Positions 17,205 to 26,592 are shown, counted from the first letter of the stretch. The stretch: 64,000 nucleotides of DNA from Planctomycetales bacterium (GCA_027449865.1 DAIDKV010000206.1:62001-126000); one strand, 5' to 3'. Translations and numbers: made by a program. Notes: a model not told the origin generated them from the sequence alone.

Positions 17205-17209
17205 CCTCC
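17205..17209 (-). promoter_or_regulatory. Shine-Dalgarno supporting a TTG start
   Basis: GGAGG on the minus strand lies 7 nt before the TTG at 17197, supporting it over the upstream in-frame candidate at 17230, which would begin inside the heptad array. Confidence 0.5.
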
Positions 17210-17218
17210 AACATCCGG

Positions 17219-17267
17219 ACCAATGACCAATTACAAATCGACAATTACTAATTACTAACAACTCATT
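17219..17267 (+). repeat. Heptad array 3, AC-starting units
   Basis: Seven consecutive 7-bp steps fill these 49 bases, among them ACCAATG, ACCAATT, ACTAATT, ACTAACA and ACTCATT; one step is out of register (GACAATT). It is the longest run in the window. Its right end covers the last codons and stop of the SDR gene, and its left end reaches within 22 nt of the permease start. Confidence 0.8.
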
Positions 17268-18016
17268 ATGAGACGCAAAACGAAATCCGGAAGCCGATTG
17301 ACGATTTCCATCAGGAGGGCCATTCGCCGGGGGAATCGGTGGACGCCTCCGCGACGTCGATCGATGAGCCGGGCGATCCGACGCGCGGCGTCGTCGGCGG
17401 AGATGATAAACGGTGTAAGCGTCGCGTCCAGGGGAGTCATTTCGGTCTGGACGAATCCTGGGCAAACGGTGGTGACACAAATGCCGCGACCGCGGAGATC
17501 GGCGTGAAGGCTTTGGAGGTAGACATTCACGGCAGCCTTGCTGGCGCAATAGGCGGCCTCACCGGGGAGTCCGCGATCGCCGGCGAGGCTGGAGACGGCG
17601 ACGATCTGCCCGCGACGTCGAGCGAGCATCCCCGGCAGGGCAGCCTCGATCGCATAGACAACGCCCATGAGGTTCACGCGGAACGTGTTTTCGATGTCGT
17701 CGATGTTGACCGGATCGAGGTGGGTGGGCATCCCGAAACCAGCGTTGGCGACCAGGACATCCATGGGCCCGATCGCGTCTTCTACATCGCGAAAAGCGCG
17801 ATGCAGGGCCGCCCGGTCGCCGACATCCGCGACAGCGGCGAACGCGGTCCCGCCGGCCGATTCGATCTCGAGGACGAGTTCCTCAAGCCGATCCCCGCGC
17901 CGGGCGATCAGCCCGACGCGATACCCCGTTGAGGCCAACCGAAGCGCCAGCGCCCGGCCAATCCCGCTGGAGGCGCCGGTGACGATGGCGACCCTATGCG
18001 TCCGTGTAGCCGCCAT
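17255..18016 (-). CDS. Short-chain dehydrogenase/reductase
   Basis: This classical NAD(P)-dependent SDR has 253 residues. It has the cofactor motif TGASSGIG (13-20), NAG (91-93), the catalytic serine in VSSLAG (about 142), and Tyr156/Lys160 (YCASK). Arg39-Arg40 after the second strand suggest NADP preference. The C-terminal tail is hydrophobic (ALLMEIVNRLPDFVLRLI), as in membrane-associated SDRs acting on lipids. The start codon overlaps the stop of the HNH gene (TGATG), so translation is coupled to the Septu-like pair, although the protein itself looks like ordinary metabolism. The last residues are encoded by heptad array 3. Confidence 0.9.
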   Translation of the reverse strand: MAATRTHRVAIVTGASSGIGRALALRLASTGYRVGLIARRGDRLEELVLEIESAGGTAFAAVADVGDRAALHRAFRDVEDAIGPMDVLVANAGFGMPTHLDPVNIDDIENTFRVNLMGVVYAIEAALPGMLARRRGQIVAVSSLAGDRGLPGEAAYCASKAAVNVYLQSLHADLRGRGICVTTVCPGFVQTEMTPLDATLTPFIISADDAARRIARLIDRRRGGVHRFPRRMALLMEIVNRLPDFVLRLIMSC

Positions 18017-18675
18017 CAGACATCCCCCGGGTTGAGCCGGCCCTGCCGACGCAACTCACACGCGACGAACGGTGCCCGGCGAGCCACGAACGCATATGAG
18101 ATCTCTCGCCGGAAGTAGGCATTGGCCCAGGCCCAACGAGCCTCCCGGCAATCGCTCTCGTTGAGCCGCAGCCTTTCAATCGTCCGCTCCAGACGCTCTC
18201 GAATCGAAGGGGAGACCGTCCCGGAGGCCCGCACCTGCATCCCGACCAGATCCAGCTCGAACCAGCCTGGCTCGACCTGGAACGGGTCGAGCACGGCAAT
18301 GGCGGCGTTCTTCCTGGAGTTCATCAGTGAACAGGCTAGCCGATAGTTGTCCCATTCGTAGACGTGGTTCCAATCCACGGCCCTAGGGATCATATGATCG
18401 ATGGTTCCCGCGCCGGTGACTTCCTCGATCCAGATGGCCATGTAGGCACAGATTCGGCCGTAGGCTCGCATCATATCTCCGAGCGCGTTCCGCCAATAAT
18501 CTGGAAAGCTCTCGGAAGGAATCTCCTCGCGATGTTCGGCGATCTTCCGCCGACGACGCCCGGGTCGCGGGATTGTGGGCGGCTCTCCGACCAGTTCCGC
18601 GATGGCGCTGAGCCCCGGTTGACGGACCTTCCGGTCGAAATCCGGCGGCTCGGGCGCCGGCTGAACCGGGATCAA
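18016..18675 (-). CDS. ptuB: HNH-type nuclease, PtuB-like (Septu)
   Basis: The 219-residue protein has a central HNH-like core, TIDHMIPRA (Asp93-His94), DNYRLACS (Asn110) and LMNSRKN (Asn119). The first zinc Cys pair of typical PtuB proteins is reduced to a single Cys (ICAYM). The gene overlaps the upstream AAA ATPase gene by 4 nt. Known Septu systems consist of an SMC-like ATPase (PtuA) with an HNH nuclease (PtuB) and protect against phage. The match here rests on domain pairing and order, so the subtype is uncertain. An unrelated HNH/ATPase pair cannot be excluded. Confidence 0.7.
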   Translation of the reverse strand: MIPVQPAPEPPDFDRKVRQPGLSAIAELVGEPPTIPRPGRRRRKIAEHREEIPSESFPDYWRNALGDMMRAYGRICAYMAIWIEEVTGAGTIDHMIPRAVDWNHVYEWDNYRLACSLMNSRKNAAIAVLDPFQVEPGWFELDLVGMQVRASGTVSPSIRERLERTIERLRLNESDCREARWAWANAYFRREISYAFVARRAPFVACELRRQGRLNPGDV

Positions 18676-19964
18676 GCGCCACCCCGCATTTCTTCCAGTA
18701 GAAAACTCCAGCGGACCCAGAACGGGTCGATGTCGCCCAGGACTCCGCGCAGTTCTCGATCGACCTCCTCGAACTCCCGGATCGGCGGTGTCGGGGTTTT
18801 CCGGAGCAGCGCAAGGGCCTTCTCAAGAACCTGTTCGGCCTCCAGGGATCTCGGCTGGTGCAGCCCGATCGCCGGACTCGTCAGCCAGTTGTCCACAACC
18901 CCCCGTCGAATGTAGGGGAGTTCCTGCAACTCGACCTTGCTGTCCACCAGGTCGAGTCCCCAGAGGGCATCCTTCCGCGAATCGAAGAAGGTTTCCATCG
19001 AGACGAGGATCAGGGGCGAGTGGGTCGTCGCGACGAGCTGAACCGAGACGGTGCCCGGGGAAGTCAGGGCCTCCATCAATTCCAGAAGGGACTTCAAGAT
19101 GCGGCGCTGCCACTGCGGATGGAGATGGTTCTCGATCTCGTCGACGAGAAAGAGGATCTCGCTCGCCGGTTGGACACCCCGGATCTCCGCGGCGCGCCGG
19201 TGCTCCTCCCACGTCCAGACAAGCAAATATGCCAGCGCAGCGATTCGCCGCACTCCAGCCGAGGCCAGGACGAGCGGAACCTCCTGACCGTACGCCGTCT
19301 TGAGGGTCGGGTGATCCCGCGCGTCGGCCACATCGATCCGCGTCAGCCTACCCGGCCGAAGCCGCTCATCGGGGGACGGCGAGAGAGCCTGCAAGACCGC
19401 CACGAGCTGGGCGAAGGCCTCGCCGTTCTCGCGCTGCCAGTTCCCCCAGTCGAGGATCAGACCGTTGCAGAGCTTGCTCGGACGATCGAGAGGCAGGCCG
19501 TCCCAGACCTCCCTGGCGCCGAAGTGGAAGGCCGAAGGCAGGTCAAGGTGTCTCGTATCCCTGTCCTTCCAGGCATTCCGGGCCGGGTCCCAGATAGAGA
19601 AGCCACCATCCGACCGGGCGTAAATCACAAGCCCTGGGGCCACCGGATGGGCGGGCTTCGACGACCAGGATTGCTCGGCGCGGTTGAAGAGGCTCTCGCC
19701 TTCGTGAGGCTTGCCCGAACCGTTCCGGTATCCGTACTGGATCACCGAGGTTCCCCGCTCCGTCCCACTGGGGGTTTTCCAACCCTGCCGTGGAGGCGTC
19801 GCCGGCATCCCGGCCCAGGTTCGGGTCAGCACCCACCAGGCGATATCCAGGAGGAAGGTTTTACCGAGGCCGTTGTCGCCCGTTAGAAGATTGATCCTCG
19901 GCCGGAAATGGATCTCCATCTCAGGCGCCGGCCCGACGTTCTTTAAATGCAAAGATTCGAGCAT
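18672..19964 (-). CDS. ptuA: AAA ATPase, PtuA-like (Septu)
   Basis: The start is the Met at 19964 (MLESLHLKNVGPAPEMEIHF), giving 430 residues; the longer frame adds an unlikely Arg/Gly-rich stretch. It is an ABC/SMC-type ATPase without a long coiled coil: Walker A GDNGLGKT (29-36), a signature-like LASAGVRRIAAL (from 233), Walker B LFLVDEIENHLHP (271-283) and H-loop TTHSP (313-317). This is the OLD/RloC/PtuA style of nuclease-linked ATPase. It overlaps the downstream HNH gene by 4 nt, so the two are made together. Predicted role: sensing and gating of the nuclease in anti-phage defence (inference). Confidence 0.75.
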   Translation of the reverse strand: MLESLHLKNVGPAPEMEIHFRPRINLLTGDNGLGKTFLLDIAWWVLTRTWAGMPATPPRQGWKTPSGTERGTSVIQYGYRNGSGKPHEGESLFNRAEQSWSSKPAHPVAPGLVIYARSDGGFSIWDPARNAWKDRDTRHLDLPSAFHFGAREVWDGLPLDRPSKLCNGLILDWGNWQRENGEAFAQLVAVLQALSPSPDERLRPGRLTRIDVADARDHPTLKTAYGQEVPLVLASAGVRRIAALAYLLVWTWEEHRRAAEIRGVQPASEILFLVDEIENHLHPQWQRRILKSLLELMEALTSPGTVSVQLVATTHSPLILVSMETFFDSRKDALWGLDLVDSKVELQELPYIRRGVVDNWLTSPAIGLHQPRSLEAEQVLEKALALLRKTPTPPIREFEEVDRELRGVLGDIDPFWVRWSFLLEEMRGGA

Positions 19965-20395
19965 CGACCCTCGCCTCGATTCCCAGCGTCGACCGGCCAG
20001 CCCGACCCATCCGCCCTGCCCGCACTGGTGGACGATCGCCCTCCCGAGTTTACCAGAGAGCCCGCCGACGACTCGACCGCCCCCACTCCAGAATCCGAGG
20101 CATCCGACAGCCCGTGACCGCGGACGAGTTCCAGCCCGACACCGTCCGTCCATCGGCGAGGATTCCAAACCCCCGCGCGGCCAACGCGCCCTCAATCGCC
20201 CCGCAACAACCCGGCAAACGACCGCATCTCGGCCGTTCCACCCCGCAATCGGCCTGTGGCCACCTCGGGGGGCGCCGCGGTATCATCGAAGGGAACTTCT
20301 CCGCGGAACGAGGTGTCGAAAAACACAGAACTCCAGCTCTCGTCACGGATCACCCTGACGAGAACCGGGTGGAAAGCCCCGGACCCCGCTGGACC
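19965..20395. other. Divergent intergenic region upstream of ptuA-like gene
   Basis: Long frames on both strands here are GC-driven and match no family. This region should hold divergent promoters for the Septu-like pair and the next plus-strand gene, but no convincing hexamers were found. Confidence 0.4.
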
Positions 20396-21901
20396 ATGAC
20401 GCATCGACACAATCCACGAATGCGATCAGGTCGCCAACGGCTGGAACTTCTCCCATCTCCTTTAGCGAGGATCAATGACGTGGCGGCTGCGAATGATCGA
20501 GGGGGGCGACCCGAGGCGGCTTCACGACCCCATGCCCCTCAGGCGTCAACGGCCTGGTCGATTGCCGAAATCCGGGTCATCAGGGATCCTCAGGGACGCT
20601 TGCGGATCGATCAATCCGATCCCGCCACCTATGGCGCCTATGCCGCCCGTCAATTGCTCGCGACCGCCGAGGCCGACCCGAAGTTCCGGGAGGGCATGAC
20701 CAAGCGACCCTCCACGCCCTCGATCAAGATCACCTATGTCAACGAGGTCGGCGTGCCTCAGCAGATCCGCGTCCGGGAGATCTTCTGCCGGATGGAAGGG
20801 GACGATCTCATCCTGACCCGAATCGAAACGGCCGATGGCGAAAAACTGAAGGACCTGCCCATCGCGGTCCCTCGGCCCGGCGAGCCCGAACCCGACTCCG
20901 AGCTGGACGACGCCGATCACCTGCACAAACTCGCTCTGGCCGCCTTCGGTGAGGCACCCTCGACACGCCCGGAGATGGAACCGGCGCCCGAGGCGCCCCG
21001 GCCAGAGCCGCCTCGCGAACGTCGGCGTCCAACCGGACCGCTTCGGCAATACGACGAGGAGGCGAAATCCGCCCCGGCGTCGAGTCCAGGCCAGGCCCCA
21101 GCGCCCGCCTCGCGGCCCGTTCCGGCCCCCTCCGCCGCCGAGCCGGCGCCTCGCTCTCCAGCCGTCGCACCCGCGGCGACATCGGCCAGGGGAGCAACCA
21201 CCGCGCCACCAGCCACTCCGCCCATTCGGGCGCTCGACGAAGCCGAGGCCACCGCCCTTCGTTCGCTCATCGAGGCCAGGGCCGGCGAAACCCGATGGGC
21301 AAGCGGCCTCCTGATGCAGGCCGCGGAACGCCACCCAGGCGATCGCGCGAAACAGAACGAGTATCTCGCAAACCTCCTGAAGGTCGGTCTGGATACCGCG
21401 CGGGCCGAGTCGCGTACACCGCTCGCCGTCGCCCTGCGCTGCATCCTTGAGGAGGTCCACGCCTACAAGGGCGGCGTGCTCGACCGCGATCCCCTCAAGG
21501 CCGAAAAGCTCGCACTCCAGCCCTTCGCCCGCACGGTCTTCGCCCCGATTCCTGTCGATGACGGCCCGATCAAAACCGTTTCCGGGATGTCCCAGCGCAC
21601 CCCGGCGCAGGTTCTGGCGAAGCTCGAGGATCCCAAGCTCGCCCGGGCCACCCGCGTGCGGTTCCTCCTCGAAATCGTTCCGGAGCTGATCGAGAACTGG
21701 CGGCCCGACAAGGAGAGCGGACACAGCGAGGCCGCCAACGAGAGCAGCCCCGCCATCGTCCGACGACTCTTCGCCGTCGCCAACGAACAGCGTCAGCAGC
21801 GAAAGTTCATCGACGACGGCGCCACCTTCCGAAAAGCCGGCGATCGCTACAAGGGCCTGGAAGGCAAGCTGCCGAAGCCCTCCGTCACCGACGAATCGTG
21901 A
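20396..21901 (+). CDS. Large uncharacterised protein with Pro/Ala linker
   Basis: No family is recognised. The likely start (MTHRHNPRMRSG) gives 501 residues; the frame continues upstream without clear coding character. An N-terminal domain (about 45-165) includes IRVIRDPQGRLRIDQ and a mixed beta region. A Pro/Ala/Ser linker of about 120 residues follows, then a helical C-terminal domain (about 285-500) starting ALDEAEATALRSLIEARAGE. No signal peptide or membrane segment is seen, so it is probably cytoplasmic. Confidence 0.6.
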   Translation: MTHRHNPRMRSGRQRLELLPSPLARINDVAAANDRGGRPEAASRPHAPQASTAWSIAEIRVIRDPQGRLRIDQSDPATYGAYAARQLLATAEADPKFREGMTKRPSTPSIKITYVNEVGVPQQIRVREIFCRMEGDDLILTRIETADGEKLKDLPIAVPRPGEPEPDSELDDADHLHKLALAAFGEAPSTRPEMEPAPEAPRPEPPRERRRPTGPLRQYDEEAKSAPASSPGQAPAPASRPVPAPSAAEPAPRSPAVAPAATSARGATTAPPATPPIRALDEAEATALRSLIEARAGETRWASGLLMQAAERHPGDRAKQNEYLANLLKVGLDTARAESRTPLAVALRCILEEVHAYKGGVLDRDPLKAEKLALQPFARTVFAPIPVDDGPIKTVSGMSQRTPAQVLAKLEDPKLARATRVRFLLEIVPELIENWRPDKESGHSEAANESSPAIVRRLFAVANEQRQQRKFIDDGATFRKAGDRYKGLEGKLPKPSVTDES

Positions 21902-21928
21902 ACCGCCCCGAATCCCGGGACCACCCCG

Positions 21929-23965
21929 CTACCGGGGCACGGGCTGGATGTGCGGCTGGGCTCGCTGCTGCATCTCCATGAATCGTTGCAGGGCGCGGAG
22001 CTGGGCCTGGATATCCTCCGGCCGGCGAAGATCGGGCACCTGGGGAACCAGTGGCAACGCTTCGCCGACGCCGCGTTCACGGCCGAAATCCAGGCCGAGG
22101 GGCGGGTTGGGGGCGAACGGATCGGCGAGGTGAGATTCCTCCTCGCGATCGTCCGGGGCCGAGGAGCCGCCCGGTTTCCCGCCGTCGGCCGCCTGGCCGG
22201 CTCTCGACGCCAGATAGCTCGCCCAGTCGCGCCCCCGGGTGGCGTCCGGCTCCGCGACGAGCGACCGGCCGATCGGTGTCTCCTCGACCCGGTAGACCGG
22301 CCCGCCGTGCGCCTCGACCAGATACTTCGCCACGTCGCGGGCCGTCTCCACTTCCCCCCTCGCCCAGAGAATCTGAGCCCGAAGGGCGAGCAGCTCCAGC
22401 CGACGCCCTCGATCGCGCACCAGCCCCTCCAGCGAGGCAAGGTCGGCGCTCGCCGCGGTGTAGTCACCCTTCAGATAGTCGAAAAGCAGCCGCTCCTCCC
22501 AGTCGCGTCGTGAGGCGGGCGCCCCTCGGCGCGCGGCCATCTCCGCGCCAAACTTCCCCAGCCGCGCAAACCGCGAGCGGAGCGGCGAGGTATCGGCCGG
22601 CTCGCCAGGCAGCGGCAGGATCGTCGGACGCCCGACCGGCCGGTTGTCGACCTGAACCCGTGGCGTGGAGACCGTTAGCAACGACCGCGCCGATTCCTCG
22701 ATCAGCCCAAGCCAGACCCGCCGCGATCCCTCGTCGGGCGCGATCAGCGTGGTCCGCTCTGTCGGCGGATGGCCGTCCGTCTCCAGCTCCACCACGGCCG
22801 GCGGCGAGGGCGCCTCGGCCGGGCCAAACCGCATCGCGACCGCCCGACCGTCCGGGGCGATCGCCAGACCGGCGATCCGAAGCGAGGGATCGACCGGGTG
22901 GAACCGCTTGTACGCGTGATGCTGCGCCGGAACACTCCAGCAAACATCGTGACCCCGGCCCGCCATCTCCGCCGTGAAGAAGCAAAGCTCGTCGTTATTC
23001 CGCCCATAGTCGAGCACCAGACCCCGAAGCGCCGCCGCCCGACGGAGCACGCCGGGAACCAGCGGCAGGGTCGAGGGCGCGGGCGCGGGGTCGTCGATCG
23101 AGACCCGGGCCAGATCGAGGTCGGGCTGGAGCCTCGCTCGCTCCAGCGCCGCGAGGATCGATCGGCCATCGGCTCCCCACCCAACCGGCGCCGGTATCGA
23201 GCCGAGCCGGCGCAGCTCCCGGGGCACGCTCAGCCCCTGACCCGACCGCTCGACCAGATAGAGGCTGTACGAATCGGTCTCGTCTCGGTGAAGATACGCC
23301 AGCTTCGTACCATCCGGCGACCACGAGGGGAGCAGCGCCCGGTCGAGGGTTTGCACCACCCGCTTCGCCTCGATGTGGATGACCAGAACCGTCGGCTCGC
23401 GCCCGGGGACCGGGAAGGCCAGAAGTCGACCGTCGGGGCTCCAGGCTGGGGCCAGATCGGCCAGCGAGATGTGCGAGGGTCCGTCGAGGTCGATCCCCGG
23501 AACCGAGAGCACAACCCGTCGTCGGTCGAGCCCGTCCTGCACGACGACCTCAATCCGCCCGCGCGACCCGGGCGCCCCCGGAACATACCGGCCGAACGCC
23601 AGCGATCGCCCTCGCGTCGACCACCGAGGTGAGGTCAGCGGCGAAGACGACTCCTCAATCACCACCGAGGCCGACCCGTCGCGCCGGCTCGCCCAGATTC
23701 GATGAATCCCGCCCGCGGCCGGAACCTCGGCCTCACCCTCCGCCGCGAGACCAGCCTCAACAACCGAACGCGCCGAGACCGGCGCCAGGTCGAGCGGACT
23801 GGCCGACGGCCGGACCGCGCGAGACACCTCGGGCCTCTCCGTGTAGGTGAGCCATTGCGAGTCGGGCGACCACGAGATCGGCGAGCCGGACCACCCCGCC
23901 ACCGCCGCCGTCGCGAACAGCCGGACCAGCCCAAGCAGGCCCCGCTGAAACAGGAAGGTGCCCAT
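21929..23965 (-). CDS. TolB/PD40-type beta-propeller protein
   Basis: The 678-residue protein has repeated PD40/WD40-like strand motifs: ISWSPDSQWLTY (about 31-42), RWSTRGRSLAFGRY, AWSPDGRLLAFPV, SWSPDGTKLAYLHRD and GWGADGRSILAAL. These indicate a beta-propeller over about 30-420. The last 200 residues are helical, TPR-like, with a Pro/Gln-rich tail. The N-terminus is a hydrophobic helix (FQRGLLGLVRLFATAAVAGW) that may be an uncleaved signal or anchor. Such proteins usually act as envelope binding scaffolds. It is convergent with the preceding gene, 27 nt apart. Confidence 0.75.
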   Translation of the reverse strand: MGTFLFQRGLLGLVRLFATAAVAGWSGSPISWSPDSQWLTYTERPEVSRAVRPSASPLDLAPVSARSVVEAGLAAEGEAEVPAAGGIHRIWASRRDGSASVVIEESSSPLTSPRWSTRGRSLAFGRYVPGAPGSRGRIEVVVQDGLDRRRVVLSVPGIDLDGPSHISLADLAPAWSPDGRLLAFPVPGREPTVLVIHIEAKRVVQTLDRALLPSWSPDGTKLAYLHRDETDSYSLYLVERSGQGLSVPRELRRLGSIPAPVGWGADGRSILAALERARLQPDLDLARVSIDDPAPAPSTLPLVPGVLRRAAALRGLVLDYGRNNDELCFFTAEMAGRGHDVCWSVPAQHHAYKRFHPVDPSLRIAGLAIAPDGRAVAMRFGPAEAPSPPAVVELETDGHPPTERTTLIAPDEGSRRVWLGLIEESARSLLTVSTPRVQVDNRPVGRPTILPLPGEPADTSPLRSRFARLGKFGAEMAARRGAPASRRDWEERLLFDYLKGDYTAASADLASLEGLVRDRGRRLELLALRAQILWARGEVETARDVAKYLVEAHGGPVYRVEETPIGRSLVAEPDATRGRDWASYLASRAGQAADGGKPGGSSAPDDREEESHLADPFAPNPPLGLDFGRERGVGEALPLVPQVPDLRRPEDIQAQLRALQRFMEMQQRAQPHIQPVPR

Positions 23966-24122
23966 GATCGCCGTCCACCCGGGTTCCGAAGAGCAGGGGG
24001 GCGCGCCCTCGCGGTCGCGTCACCCGCCGCCCAGATTCCCCCAAGTATACGATCCGGCCCCGAGCCGTGGATAGCATCCCCGCCGCATACGCGACCCAGC
24101 TCGACACGGGCACCCCTTAACC

Positions 24123-25124
24123 TCAGGGCTCCACGTCCACCGGCTCCGTCAGCTCCGCCGACATTTGAATGAGGTCATGAATGACATACAGTGGGCGGTC
24201 ATAAACATCGGCGATGACGATCTCGGCGCCCTTGACCCTGAGAACGATCCCCGGGACCGCGGCGGCGGGCGTCGACTGGAAAGCACGGGCGCCGTCCTGA
24301 AATCGCGTCTCCACCAGCTCGGCCCATCGCAGCTCGCCCTGGATTGGGCCCTGGATCATCGCCATCCCGCCCGGCCCGATCACCAGGCCGGCGTTCTTCC
24401 GAAGTTTCCGCGTCTGACCGGCCGTCTGAAACTCGGAGAAGCTCGCCGCGAACAGGAGGAAGCCGAAGATCAGGGTCACGATGCCCGCCGGGCTCCATCC
24501 GTCCGACCCGATCCCCAGGGCGCCCAGGCCGATCCAGGCGGCCCCGCCAAGGATGCCCCCGATCGAGAACGCCCGAAGGCCCCGGAGCGAGGATTTCCAG
24601 GTCCGATCCGCCGCTCGAAAGGTGTAAACGTGCTCAGGCCCAAACTTCGCTTCCTGAACCCGGAGGAAATCGGCGAGGGCCGGGTTCACATCGCGAGAGC
24701 CGCGGTCGGGTATGCGATCGGCGAGGAACCGGAGAATCGTGTGCGTCGGAAAACTCGATCGCGAGGGGATGCGAAGGACGCCCGAGTCGTGGAGCAGCTC
24801 GATCGGTCGTCGGCCTCGATCGGGCCCCTTCGGATTCGCCAGCCGGCCACCGACCTTCACGTTCCGGATGCTCGAGTAAGGGACGAGGAACGGCTCGCCC
24901 TCACCCTCCACGAGCAAACCCTCTTCCTGAAACGTCCCGGTGAACGGACGGACGGACCCACTCGCCCACCAGACCGCCCCGATCGCGATGGGAAGAACGC
25001 CGCCGATCGCCAGGTCGCGGTTTCCCATGCCCAGCCCGGCGGCCAGGAGCCCCAGCCCAACCAACAGAAACAGCGCCGCGCCCAGGGGAAAGGCGTGGCG
25101 CGCCTCGATCCGCTCCCCGATCAT
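24123..25124 (-). CDS. Membrane protein with PH-like segments, unknown function
   Basis: The 333-residue protein has two pairs of membrane segments (about 12-55 and 188-240). The soluble parts between and after resemble bacterial PH-like domains (EEGLLVEGEGEPFLVPYSSI and GLVIGPGGMAMIQGPIQGEL), but no family is certain. It overlaps the upstream gene by 4 nt, so the two membrane proteins are co-translated. Confidence 0.6.
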   Translation of the reverse strand: MIGERIEARHAFPLGAALFLLVGLGLLAAGLGMGNRDLAIGGVLPIAIGAVWWASGSVRPFTGTFQEEGLLVEGEGEPFLVPYSSIRNVKVGGRLANPKGPDRGRRPIELLHDSGVLRIPSRSSFPTHTILRFLADRIPDRGSRDVNPALADFLRVQEAKFGPEHVYTFRAADRTWKSSLRGLRAFSIGGILGGAAWIGLGALGIGSDGWSPAGIVTLIFGFLLFAASFSEFQTAGQTRKLRKNAGLVIGPGGMAMIQGPIQGELRWAELVETRFQDGARAFQSTPAAAVPGIVLRVKGAEIVIADVYDRPLYVIHDLIQMSAELTEPVDVEP

Positions 25125-25645
25125 GCCTCGACCCCCTGAAGGAGCACCGCCTTCTTCCGCTCCGCCTCGAAGGCCCGCGCCGCCTTGATCGAGCGGAACA
25201 GTGCGACAATGATGACGATTTTGACGATCAGACCCGAGGCCAGCGTGCCCGGCGAGAGCGCCGCGAAGCCCAGCGACGACAGAATGTAAAGCAACAGACT
25301 CGTCACCGTGATCGCGACCGGGAACTTCTCGATGATCACGCCGAACACCACGAAGACGACGCCCAGCAAGGTCGCGCCTCCGTAGATCAAATAGCCCGCG
25401 ATCCGCACCGTCTGTTCGTATTCGGGGATGGCGTCCGGCGGGATCTGGAACTGCTGGATTCCCTGTCGGATCTCATTCGGGAGGTTGTACAGGGCAAAAC
25501 CGTTGACCGCCGCCGTCAGCAGGCCAATCACAATTAGAATGCGCCGGGCCACCTTCAGTTGGCCGCCTCGGGCCGACTGGGCCAGACTGCCGAGCGACTT
25601 CGGCTCCGCGGTCGGCTGAGACTCGTCGATCGTGTTCGTATCCAC
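25121..25645 (-). CDS. Small polytopic membrane protein
   Basis: From the GTG at 25645 the protein has 174 residues. The start is supported by GAGGAGG (25652-25658, minus strand) 6 nt upstream. Four hydrophobic segments are visible (about 32-50, 80-102, 108-125, 130-148), and both ends are charged. No family is recognised. The stop overlaps the start of the downstream membrane protein gene. Confidence 0.65.
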   Translation of the reverse strand: MDTNTIDESQPTAEPKSLGSLAQSARGGQLKVARRILIVIGLLTAAVNGFALYNLPNEIRQGIQQFQIPPDAIPEYEQTVRIAGYLIYGGATLLGVVFVVFGVIIEKFPVAITVTSLLLYILSSLGFAALSPGTLASGLIVKIVIIVALFRSIKAARAFEAERKKAVLLQGVEA

Positions 25646-26019
25646 CTCGGGCCTCCTCGAAAGAAGTGCGTGACAGGGGGCTCTTGATGCGAGAGGGTCT
25701 GGACCCACGCATCATGGGGTCCGCGCGAGGAGTTGTCAACGCATCCGAGGTTGTTTCGGCCCCGAATCCTCCGGAGATCCTTCGCGGGGGGAAAATCAGC
25801 GCAAACCGGCCAGGCCCGGCAGACGGGCCAAATTTTGCCAGTTCGAGCGAATCTAGCGACGGCCGGGAGGAGTCGTGGACGCGTTCCCCTTGAAGAAGCG
25901 AGAGTTGGACTGATAAATTGACTGATCGACCATGAATGACGCGGCCTAAGCGGGGCAGGCCGGTCCGCCGGCCGGGCAGGACCCCGGTCGTCCCCGGGGG
26001 ATGGACTTCTGGGTGACCT
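25646..26019. other. Divergent intergenic region before the fatty-acid-like cluster
   Basis: No gene is supported. It holds the ribosome binding site of the minus-strand membrane gene and a plus-strand promoter candidate (25890-25917). Confidence 0.45.
25890..25917 (+). promoter_or_regulatory. Possible promoter of the fatty-acid/polyketide-like cluster
   Basis: TTGAAG, a 16-nt spacer and GATAAA (four of six -10 matches) lie about 100 nt before the first dehydratase gene, in a locally AT-rich patch. Confidence 0.35.
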
Positions 26020-26592
26020 ATGCGTTTTGTGCTGATTGATCGTATTCTCGAGGTCGAGACCCAGCATTGTTGCCTGGCGGGAGCCCAGGCGATCAAGGGG
26101 CCGGCGCCTTACCTGATCGCCGTGAAGAATCTCTCGCTCGCCGAGGAATATCTGAACGATCACTTTCCCGGCTTCCCCGTGATGCCAGGGGTCTTGATGC
26201 TGGAGGCCCTCACCCAGGCGGGTGCCTGGCTGATCCGCGAGATGGAAGACTTCGCCAGTAGCATCATCGTGCTGAAGCAGGCGAAGACCATCAAGTACGG
26301 CAGCTTCGTCGAGCCCGGCCGTCGGCTGGAGCTTCGGGTCGAGCTCGCCAGCTTCGACGGCAACGATTGCACCTTCAAGGGCGCCGGGACCATCGACGGC
26401 CAGGAGATGGTCAAGGGCCGCTTCACCCTGACCCGCTACAACCTGCGCGATCGGAGCCCCGATCTCCACACGACCGACGCCTCCATCGTGGCCGGTCTGC
26501 GCGACCTTTATACCACACTCCGCAAGGGGTCCGTGGGAGCCCGCGCGATCGCCCGCCGTCCCGATCCCTCCTCTGTGGTGAACCACGCCTGA
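26020..26592 (+). CDS. fabZ: 3-hydroxyacyl-ACP dehydratase, FabZ-like
   Basis: This hot-dog-fold dehydratase removes water from 3-hydroxyacyl-ACP in type II fatty acid or polyketide synthesis. The 190 residues include the catalytic His48 (NDHFPGFPVMPG) and Glu62 (LMLEALTQ). The strand NLSLAEEYLNDHFPG and the core IKYGSFVEPG match FabZ/FabA-related proteins. A 40-residue C-terminal extension, Arg/Ser-rich, is not part of the fold. It heads a plus-strand series of ACP, second dehydratase and two ketosynthases. Confidence 0.88.
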   Translation: MRFVLIDRILEVETQHCCLAGAQAIKGPAPYLIAVKNLSLAEEYLNDHFPGFPVMPGVLMLEALTQAGAWLIREMEDFASSIIVLKQAKTIKYGSFVEPGRRLELRVELASFDGNDCTFKGAGTIDGQEMVKGRFTLTRYNLRDRSPDLHTTDASIVAGLRDLYTTLRKGSVGARAIARRPDPSSVVNHA

